NCBI GenBank assembly: GCA_943371535.1
Contig: CALRVE020000005.1
Coordinates: 62,001 to 126,000 of the forward strand
Origin: UBA1930 sp943371535
GTDB lineage: Bacteria > Bacteroidota > Bacteroidia > Chitinophagales > Chitinophagaceae
Direction: 5' to 3'
DNA length: 64,000 bases
Each line of letters opens with the position of its first letter. Position 1 is the first letter of the stretch. Made by a program: the position numbers and the translations under genes. Below are positions 42,645-52,500 of this stretch, piece by piece. The notes beneath the pieces were generated by a model, which saw only the letters and a program-made list of their open reading frames with translations, was not told where the DNA came from and searched no databases.

Positions 42645-44366
42645 ATGAGCAAACTAGATTGGATTGTACTTTCTATTACATTAATAGCCATTATTACTTA
42701 TGGGTTATATAAAAGCCGTACGAGTAAAAACTTAGAAGGTTATTTTTTAAGTAACAGAAGTATGCCTTGGTATTTAGTATTACTCAGCATTATGGGTACT
42801 CAAGCAAGTGCCATTACATTTATTTCAGCACCAGGACAAGCCTTTACCGATGGAATGCGATTTGTACAATACTACTTTGGGCTACCCATTGCAATGGTGA
42901 TATTATGCATAACATTTGTGCCTTTGTTCAGTAAGCAAAAAGTGTTTACGGCATACGAATACTTAGAAAAAAGGTTTGATGTAAAAACTAGAACATTTAC
43001 TGCTTTTTTATTTTTATTATCTCGTGGATTAAGCACAGGCATCAGTATTTATGCACCTTCCATTATTCTATCTTCTTTAATGGGTTGGGATATTTTTACT
43101 ACCAATATTGTAATGGGTGGCTTACTCATTATTTATACAGTAAGTGGTGGAGCAAAAGCAGTAGCATATACACAGCAATTACAATTGGGTATTATATTCA
43201 TTGCTATGTTTATTGCAGGTTACATGGTGGTGCATTTGTTACCAGAAGGTATTGGTTTTTCTGATGCATTAGCCATTAGCGGAGCAAATGGGAAAATGAA
43301 TATTATAACTACTGGCTTTACTGAGAAAGGCTTTGATTGGAAGGATAAGTACAATATTGTAAGTGGAGTAATTGGTGGCTTCTTTTTAGCCTTGAGTTAT
43401 TTTGGAACAGATCAAAGTCAAGTTGGTAGATATTTAACCGCCAAAGACAATACCGAAAGTAGATTGGGTTTGTTAATGAATGGCTTGGTAAAAGTACCTA
43501 TGCAGTTTTTAATTTTATTGGTAGGTGTATTGTTGTTTAGTTTTTATCAGTTTAAAGAACAACCCATTTTTTTTAATTCGGCACAAGACCAAAAATTATT
43601 GATCAGCGAAAAAAGAGATAGTGCATTAGCACTACAGCAACAATATCAACAATTGAATGCCGAAAAGCAAATTGTATTTAAAAATTATAAAAGCAATGAA
43701 GTAGTAGCTCAACAAGAGTTGAAAAATTTAAATCATACTTCTGATTCGTTGAAGAAAGTATATAAAGGGTTATTTAAAACAGGAAATATTAAAGGAGATG
43801 ATAATGATACCAACTACATTTTTTTACGATTTGTGGTAGATTATTTACCCAAAGGATTGGTAGGGTTACTAATAGCCATTATTTTTTTAGCAGCTTGGGG
43901 CAGTATTGCAGCTGCATTAAATTCTTTAGCAAGCTGCACCATGATTGACTTTCATAAACGATTTACAAAACAAACAGTAATCATAGATGAAGTAAAGCAT
44001 AATGAAAGAGAATACAAACTCTCTAAAATGTACACCTTGTTTTGGGGTATATTTTGTATTATAGTAGCTCAGCTAGTAGTTGGCATGGGCAGTTTAATTG
44101 AAGCTGTAAATGTGTTGGGCTCTTTATTCTATGGTGTTATTTTAGGCATTTTTTTAGTAGGTTTTTATATGAAACGTATTCAAGGAAATGCAGTTTTTAT
44201 AGGAGCAATCATAGGAGAATTGGTTACCATTTTATTGTTTATTCTAGATAAAAATGGCACAATTGGTTTAGGCTTTTTATGGTTGAATGTAGTTGGGGCT
44301 TTATTGGTGGTAGTGTTAAGTTGGGTAATACAATTTGTGCAGGGTAACTTTACCAGTAGTAAATAA
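42645..44366 (+). CDS. Sodium:solute symporter (SSS family)
   Basis: 573-residue inner membrane protein with about 13-14 hydrophobic helices. SSS signature segments are present: GYFLSNRSMPWYLVLLSIMG near the start, TVSGGAKAVAYTQQLQ, and SYFGTDQSQVGRYLTAKD in the middle. A polar, coiled-coil-like insertion of about 85 residues (about 310-390, Gln/Lys-rich) separates two helices, as in other Bacteroidota SSS proteins. It probably imports a sugar, sialic-acid-like compound or carboxylate with sodium. Context with the upstream deacetylase suggests a deacetylated or sugar-derived substrate, which is inference. Confidence 0.92.
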   Translation: MSKLDWIVLSITLIAIITYGLYKSRTSKNLEGYFLSNRSMPWYLVLLSIMGTQASAITFISAPGQAFTDGMRFVQYYFGLPIAMVILCITFVPLFSKQKVFTAYEYLEKRFDVKTRTFTAFLFLLSRGLSTGISIYAPSIILSSLMGWDIFTTNIVMGGLLIIYTVSGGAKAVAYTQQLQLGIIFIAMFIAGYMVVHLLPEGIGFSDALAISGANGKMNIITTGFTEKGFDWKDKYNIVSGVIGGFFLALSYFGTDQSQVGRYLTAKDNTESRLGLLMNGLVKVPMQFLILLVGVLLFSFYQFKEQPIFFNSAQDQKLLISEKRDSALALQQQYQQLNAEKQIVFKNYKSNEVVAQQELKNLNHTSDSLKKVYKGLFKTGNIKGDDNDTNYIFLRFVVDYLPKGLVGLLIAIIFLAAWGSIAAALNSLASCTMIDFHKRFTKQTVIIDEVKHNEREYKLSKMYTLFWGIFCIIVAQLVVGMGSLIEAVNVLGSLFYGVILGIFLVGFYMKRIQGNAVFIGAIIGELVTILLFILDKNGTIGLGFLWLNVVGALLVVVLSWVIQFVQGNFTSSK

Positions 44367-44498
44367 TTTTAATTTAGCAATATTGTTTTACTTTATTTAA
44401 CTATTGAAAAATTATATTTCAGTTATGCTAATATTTTAGAATCCCTTAAATTAGCTTATTGTGTATATTTTTATAGACCATAGTTTCAATGTTTTGAA

Positions 44499-46274
44499 AT
44501 GAAAAATAAGTTACTTGTTATTTTTTTATTGTTTAATTTTTTTATTGGTTTTGCACAACCTAAAAATCAATTAATACAAAAGAATACCAAGATATCTAAC
44601 TATTTTGAAGTATTGCCTGACAAGGGATATACAATAGAACAGGTTTCTACAGATACCAATTTGCAATTTAAAGCTGTAGACTCTTTGTACCTTAAATCAA
44701 ATAATAAATTTTGGATAAAATATACATTGTACAACACATCTAATTATGATGAAAATGTTGTACTTTATTTTAATCCAGCAATGGAAAATACCTTTTTCCA
44801 ATTTGATAGTTCTCAACAAAAATGGGTTTCTCAAAAAGCTGGTTTTAGAGTTGCTGGTAGATATTTCTATAATCCCCCATCATCTATTTTAACTATTAGA
44901 CGAAATGAAGCACCAGTAAACTATATTCTTTGCAACGCAACTGAGTTTCAAAAATATATAAAAAGCTTTAAACCAGAATTGTATGTTGTTTCTGAGAAAA
45001 GCCTTTCTGAGAAAAAAGCTTTACCATTTTATGCTTGGGGCATTACTATGGTAATTTTGCTGCTCTTTTTTTTATACAATGCCTATTTGTACTTTTTCTT
45101 AAAAGATAAAACTTACTTATATTTTTTACTGCTTCAAATTGGAGCTGCTATTTATGTAACGGCTGCTACAAAAATGTTTAATTATTTAGTAGAAGCTCCA
45201 TTTTGTTCTCTATTTACAAACAACAATGGAGAAATTATGTATTTTGAGAAGAACAACTTTGCCAACAGGCTAAGTACTATTTGGATTATTATAAGTTTTG
45301 TGCAACTAACCAGACATTTCTTAGCTACCCATATAAAAACACCTACAATTGATAAACGCTTAAAATTAATATTGGGGTTGTACATAGTTGTTGAATTAGC
45401 AATGATAATAGCTTCTTTAACACATTCAACATTGCCTACAAGTTATAATATTATAGAGAATGTTACACTTTTACTTGTTGTTGGCTACATTTTTTATGCA
45501 ACTTGGTACAGTTACAAACACTCATACAAGCCAGCCTTTTATTTATTAATGGCTAACTTGATTCCGTTATCAATTATTTTAGTATTGATTTGCAGCTTGC
45601 TATGGTTTAAGTTTTTTACAGGGTTTGTTCAAATATTGCCAGATATTGCTGCGGTTTCGCAAGCATTCACATTTGCCATTGCATTGCATTTGAGGTTAAA
45701 AAATTTAAAACTTAGTCTTCATCAACAACAAGAAGAAGCACTAACTTTAAAACAACAAATTGAAACCTTAGTAAAAAGGCAAGAAACAATTGCAAAGGAA
45801 AATGAAATTATTGCCGAAGAAATAGAAGTAGAGAAATCTAAAAATGAAGAATTGCTGCAAAAATTAGAAGCCAATCAAAGAGAATTGGCCTCTAATACCA
45901 TGTTTATGTATCAAAAAAATAGTTTATTGTCTTATTTAAAGGGGCAAATGAAAGAGTTGAACAAAATGTTGCCCGAAAGTGCTACACAAACTTCAAAAAA
46001 TATAGACGCCTCTTTACAAAACCACCAATTTTTAGAGGCAGATTGGGATAAATTTAAGCTGCATTTTGAAAACGTTCACCCAAGTTTCTTTGAAGATTTA
46101 AAAAAGAAATACCCCGATTTAACCAAAAACGAAACTCGACTTTGTGCCTATTTGCACCTAAATATGAGCACAAAAGAAATTGCTGCATTACTAAATATTG
46201 ACCCAGGAAGTGTAAGAAGAGCCAAAACAAGATTGAACAAAAAAATGAACCTTCAACCTTCTGATCTTGATTAA
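44499..46274 (+). CDS. Membrane-bound 7TM-DISM-like regulator with C-terminal HTH
   Basis: 591 residues. Signal peptide (IGFAQP); an extracytoplasmic beta domain (about 25-170) like 7TMR-DISM extracellular domains (VDSLYLKSNNKFWIKYTLYN); seven hydrophobic helices (about 180-400); a long charged coiled coil (about 405-480); and a C-terminal LuxR-like helix-turn-helix (about 540-591, LTKNETRLCAYLHLNMSTKEIAALLNIDPGSVRRAKTRL). There is no kinase domain, so signal and DNA binding would be in one chain: a membrane-tethered one-component regulator. It lies 232 bases upstream of the giant FG-GAP gene and may control it. Confidence 0.85.
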   Translation: MKNKLLVIFLLFNFFIGFAQPKNQLIQKNTKISNYFEVLPDKGYTIEQVSTDTNLQFKAVDSLYLKSNNKFWIKYTLYNTSNYDENVVLYFNPAMENTFFQFDSSQQKWVSQKAGFRVAGRYFYNPPSSILTIRRNEAPVNYILCNATEFQKYIKSFKPELYVVSEKSLSEKKALPFYAWGITMVILLLFFLYNAYLYFFLKDKTYLYFLLLQIGAAIYVTAATKMFNYLVEAPFCSLFTNNNGEIMYFEKNNFANRLSTIWIIISFVQLTRHFLATHIKTPTIDKRLKLILGLYIVVELAMIIASLTHSTLPTSYNIIENVTLLLVVGYIFYATWYSYKHSYKPAFYLLMANLIPLSIILVLICSLLWFKFFTGFVQILPDIAAVSQAFTFAIALHLRLKNLKLSLHQQQEEALTLKQQIETLVKRQETIAKENEIIAEEIEVEKSKNEELLQKLEANQRELASNTMFMYQKNSLLSYLKGQMKELNKMLPESATQTSKNIDASLQNHQFLEADWDKFKLHFENVHPSFFEDLKKKYPDLTKNETRLCAYLHLNMSTKEIAALLNIDPGSVRRAKTRLNKKMNLQPSDLD

Positions 46275-46506
46275 GGCCTCAAAATTTTGTTGATGGACTA
46301 CTACTCAATAAATATCACTTTTAGTTTGCACTCATTTTTTACTCAATAAAAAAGACTCCTTTTGGGCAATATTTTTTATTGACAATCAGCTTGTTATAAA
46401 CTTGATTGACTTTGTCCATACTTTGTCTACACCTGTTTTTCTATAATTCTTAGCTTTTAATGTTCTTTTACTTATCATTTTTTTTTGAACTTAAAAAGCA
46501 TTCAGT

Positions 46507-49500
46507 ATGAAATTTTTTACCAAATTATTGCTAAGTATTTTAATTAGTGCAGGATTTTTTAATGTGGCTTTTTCACAACCAGTAATAACATCTTTCAGTC
46601 CACTAAGTCAAATTCCAGGTTATACAGTTACAATAACTGGTTTAGGTTTTAACACAACTGCCACCAACAATATTGTATTTTTTGGAGCTACAAGGGCTAC
46701 TGTTACTGATGCAACTGCAACCAGTTTAACTGTTACAGTACCTTTTGGTGCAACTTATGCACCTATTACTTTGTTAAATACAGGTACTGGCTTAGCTAAT
46801 AGTAGCCGTAAAAAATTTACCCCCATTTACAGCCCTGCAAAACCAGCCATCACAACAACTAATTTTTTGCCCCAACAAAATTTCGCTACAGTTTTCGAAT
46901 CAATTCAAAGTGTAACCGTAGGTGATTTGGATGGAGATGGAAAATCTGATTTAGTAGCATTGACAAGTGGCAATATAATTTCTGTGTATCGCAATATTTC
47001 AACTGCTGGGAAAATTGATGCAAGCAGTTTTGCTGCAAAAGTAGATTTTACAACAGGCAATACTCCTAATTCAGTAGCAATAGGTGATTTGGATGGAGAT
47101 GGCAAACTAGATTTGGCTGTAGCCAATGCATTTTCAAACACGGTTTCTGTATTCCGTAATACTACTACTATGGGAACGATTGATGCAAGCAGTTTTGCAC
47201 CAAAAGTTGACTTTGCAACAGGCAATACTCCTAATTCAGTAGCAATAGGTGATTTGGATGGAGATGGCAAACTAGATTTGGCGGTGGCTATTTATGGTTC
47301 AATGTCTATTTCAATATTTCGTAACACAGCCACCACTGGAACTATTACCAGTGGAAGTTTTGCTGCCAATGTTGAATTTACAACAGCTTCAAGCACAGCC
47401 CCAAATTTCAGGCCTTTTTCTGTTGCAATAGGCGATTTAGATGGAGATGGCAAACCCGATTTGGCTGCAGCTACATTTGCATCAAGTAGTGTTTCTGTGT
47501 TTCGCAATACATCAACAGTTGGCGTTATTGATACTAGTAGTTTTGCTGCAAAAGTTGACATTGCAGCAGGCTTACCAACCTTAAATGTAATAATTGAAGA
47601 TATTGATGGTGATGATAAACTTGATTTGGCTGTTGTAGGCAATAGTAATAGAGTCTCAATATTTCGTAATACTGCAACCAGTGGAACCATTAATGCAGCA
47701 AGCTTTGCAACAAAAATAGATTTTACTACAACCTCACAAACGTCTTCTATTGCATTTGGCGATTTAGAAGGTACAGGCAAACCTGAATTAGTAGTTTTTT
47801 ATAATGACGTACAAAATGTTTCAGTTTTTAGTAATACTTCTGTAAGTGGTATTGTTAGTTTTTCAACAAGAGTAGATATTCCAACAACCCAAATCTCAAA
47901 ATCTGGAGTCATTGCCGATTTAGATGGAGATGGAAAATCGGATTTGGTAATGTCATTTAGTTTGCCTGTTTTGCGTAATGCAGATATTCCTGCTCCTAAA
48001 ATTACCTCTTTCTCTCCACAGGCTGCAAAGCCAGGCGTTGCTGTAGCCATTAGTGGCACAGGGTTTAATACAACTGCCAATAATAATATTGTATTTTTTG
48101 GAGCTACACGAGCTACAGTAAATTCAGCAACTGCAACCAGCTTAAATGTAACTGTACCAACAGGAGCAACCTATGCACCCATATCGTTGCTTAATACCGC
48201 CAATGGCTTTACTGGATTGAGCAAAACAAGTTTTACACCCATTTACAACCCCGCAAAAACAAATATTACAGCATCAGATTTTTTACCCAAGCAAGATTTT
48301 GCAACAAATGACCGTCCATATTCAGTAGTCATAGGAGATTTGGATGGCGATGGTAAGCCAGATTTGGTGGTAGGGCGAAGTGGATCGATTTCAGTATTTC
48401 GCAATATTTCTACTAATGGTAGTATTACAAGTGGCAGTTTTGCACCCAAAGTAGATTTTTATAGCGGTGGTAGCAATTACTCAGTTGCCATAGGCGATTT
48501 AGATGGCGATGGTAAGCCAGAAATTGTAGCAACAACGTCTGCTAGCACCGTTTCTGTACTACACAACACTTCAACCAGTGGCACTATTAACAGTAGCAGT
48601 TTTGCATCCCTTGTAGAGTATCCAATAGGCTTAGGTTCTTCTTCCGTTGCTATAGGCGATTTAGACGGAGATGGCAAACTGGATTTAGTTGTGACCAATC
48701 TGGGTTCAGGAAATATTTCAATATTGCATAATAACTCCATTATTGGTAGTATAAATAGTGAAACATTTAAGCCACATGTGCAGTTTGCTGTAACAGGAGC
48801 TATTCACACTTCTACTATGCCTACTTCTGTAGCTATTGGTGATTTAGATGGAGATGGCAAGCCCGATTTGGTTGTGGCTGAAGCTTTTTCGGGCGAAATT
48901 TCCATATTTCGGAATACCTCTGAACCTGGAAGCATCGGCAGTAATAGTTTTGTTGCCAATGTAGTATTTGCATTAGGAGGTAACCTTCAATCTGTGGCAA
49001 TTGGCGATTTGGATGGCGATGGCAAACCCGATTTGGCTGTTGCAGATGGTGTAGCATCTATTGCTGTGCTATACAATACTGCTACTATGGGTAGCATAGC
49101 CAGTACCAGTTTTGCACCAAAAATAGATATTGCAACTGGCGGAAACCCATATTCGGTAGCTATTGGCGATTTAGATGGCGACGGCAAACCTGATTTGATT
49201 GCTACAAATCCAAACTTGAATAACTTAGCTGTTTTTCGCAATACATCAGTAAGTGGCAGTATAACCAGTAGCAGTTTTGCAACAAAAGTAGATTATCCTA
49301 CTGGGTTGTATCCACTAGGATTAGCTATAGGCGATTTGGATGGCGATGGTAAACCCGATTTGGCAGTAGCTAATCGAAATAGTTTTAATTTTTCTATTCT
49401 CCGTAATAGAGATATACCAACTGCTATCACTTCTTTCAGCCCAATTACAGCTAAGCCTGGAGATGTGGTAACCATTACTGGTACTGGATTTAATAATACC

Positions 49501-52500
49501 ACAACCAACAATATTGTGTTTATAGGTGCTACAAAAGCCACTGTAACCGCAGCATCTTTTAATAGTTTAACAGTTACTGTGCCTGCAGGTGCAAGTTATG
49601 CACCCATTACATTGGTAAACACAGTTACCAATTTAGCAGCCAGTAGCCTTGATAATTTTACCCCAATTTATAGTCCATCTAAAACAAATATTACAGCAAC
49701 CGATTTATTGCCTAAGCAAGATTTTGCAGCAGCTGCAGGTGCTAACCCCTTTTCAATAGCCATTGGCGATTTGGATGGCGATGGTAAACCCGATTTAGCA
49801 GTAGCTAATATTAGTACTAATAAAGTCTCTATTTACCGCAATACATCAACCACTGGTGCAATTGGAACTAACAGTTATGCAGCCAAAGTAGATTTTGTAA
49901 CAGGTTTATACCCTTATGCAGTAACCATAGGCGATGTAGATGGAGATGGTAAACCCGATTTGGTAGTAACCAATACTGGTGAATACACTGTTTCTATACT
50001 TCGCAACACAGCCACTATAGGCACTATTACCACTGGTAGTTTTGCTGCCAAAGTAGATTTTCCTACTGGTGTTACAGCAACCTCAGTAGCACTGAGAGAT
50101 TTTGATGGAGATGGTAAACCCGATTTGGCTGTAGCCAATTTTGGTTCGGCAACTGTTTCTATATATCAAAATACTGCAATAGTAGGCAGTATTACCACAG
50201 GTAGTTTTGCTGCCAAAGTAGATTTTACTACCAATCCAGAGTGCCGTTCATTAGCCATTGGTGATATAGACGGTGATGGTAAACCTGATTTAGTTACAGC
50301 CAACGCTGGTTCAAACAATATTTCCATACTGCGTAATACAACTACAATAGGTGCTATAAATAGTAGCAGTTTTGCTGCTAAGGTAGATATTGCCACGGCT
50401 GGCCATCCTTGGTTTGTAGCCATTGGCGATTTAAATGGCGATGGCAAACCAGATGTAGCAATAGCCAATTCTAATGGTAACAATATTTCTATATTTCGCA
50501 ATACTGCAACAACTGGTATAATTAATGCAAACAGCTTTGCAATCCAAATTGATTATGCTACAGGCACAACCCCTTTTTCAGTAGCCATTGGCGATATTGA
50601 TGGAGATGGTAAACCAGATATAGCGGTAGCCAATTCTAATTCTAATAATGTTTCTATATTACGCAATACTTCTGCTGGCAATACCATTGGCTTAGCAGCC
50701 AAGGTAGATCTTACCACAGGCACACTGCCACAGTCTGTAGCCATTGGTGATTTGGATGGCGACGGTAAACCCGATTTGGCAATAGCCAATAATAGTTCAA
50801 ATACCGTTTCGGTTATACGAAATGCAGATCTTCCTGTAATCATTACTTCATTTACCCCTACAACTGCAAAGCCGGGAGATGTGGTAACCATTACTGGTAC
50901 AGGTTTTAATACTGTTAATGCAAACAATATTGTATTTTTTGGAGCTACAAGGGCAATAGTAACAGCAGCAAGTGCCACTAGCGTAACTGCAACTGTACCT
51001 ACAGGTGCAACTTATGCACCCATTACATTCTTAAATACAAGTACACGTTTAGCTGCATATAGTATTAATAATTTTACCCCTATTTATAGTCCAGCTAAAA
51101 CAAATATTACCACAACTGATTTTTTACCCAAGCAAGATTTTGCAACAAATGCCCGTCCATATTCAGTAGTCATAGGCGATTTAGATGGAGATGGTAAGCC
51201 CGATTTGGTGGTAGCCCATGTTGGAGATTTTTCTGGCAGTGCCAACACAGTGTCTGTGTACCGCAATACATCTACAACTGGCAGTATAAATAGTGGCAGT
51301 TTTGCACCCAAGGTAGATTTTACAACTGGCTCAACCCCTTATTCACTAGCAATAGGTGATGTAGATGGAGATGGTAAACCTGATTTGGTAGTAGCTAATA
51401 ATGGTTCAAATTCTGTTTCTATACTTCGCAATACTGCAACAGTTGGAGTTATTAATGTAAATAGTTTTGCAGCCAAAGTAGATTTTGTAACAGGTATAGA
51501 ACCAATTTTTGTAACAATTGCCGATGTAGATGCAGATGGCAAACTAGATGTAGCAGTCGTAAATAATAGCTCAAATTCGGTTTCAGTATTTCGCAATACT
51601 TCCACCAGCGGAATGATTGATGTAAATAGTTTTAGTACCAAAGTAGATTTTGCAACTGGCTCAAGGCCTAACGGAGCAGCTTTTGGCGATTTAGATGGCG
51701 ACGGTAAAATAGATTTAGCAGTAGCTAGCACCAATTCAAATGCAGTTTCAATATTTCGTAATACTTCAACCAAAGGAATTATCGATGTAAATAGTTTTGC
51801 TGGTAAAATGGATTTTGCAACAGAGGGGCAACCCTATTCAGTTGCCATAGGTGATTTGGATGGAGACGGTAAGCCAGATTTAGCATTAGCTTGTGCCAAA
51901 TTTGATTTTCTTTCTATATTACGCAACACTTCAATTGCAGGTAGTATTACAGCAACAAGTTTTGCTGCCAAGCAAGATTTTGCAACAGGTATAAGTCCAA
52001 TATCAGTAGCCATAGGTGATTTAGATGGCGATGGGAAGCCTGATTTGGGGGTAACAAATGGCCATGATAACACCGTTTCTATTTTTCGAAATACTTCAGT
52101 TGCCAGTACCATTAGTTTGGCAGCTAGAGCAAATTTTGCAACAAGTGCAGATCCGCTTTCATTAGCCATTGGCGATTTGGATAGCGATGGTAAACCCGAT
52201 TTGGCTGTATCGAATATGAGTTCAGCAACAATTTCTGTTTTTCGTAATGCAGATATTGTTACCATTTGGGATGGTATTACCTGGAGCAATGGCACACCAT
52301 CTGCTGGTGTAGATGCCATTATAGCAAGCAATACAGCACCTAGCAGTTTTGCTTGCAAAACATTAACCATAAACAGTGGTGTTGCTTTAACCACTACAGG
52401 AATTACTGCTACAGTTAATGGTAATATTATTAATAATGGTAATGGTTTAGCAGGTTCTGGTACATTAAATATTGCTGCAAATAGTAGCATTAGTGGTAAT

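Noticed and set aside
46507..52260. Regular short repeats suggesting a CRISPR array
   Set aside because: The repeats are in frame, diverged and encode protein motifs; there are no uniform repeat-spacer units and no cas genes.
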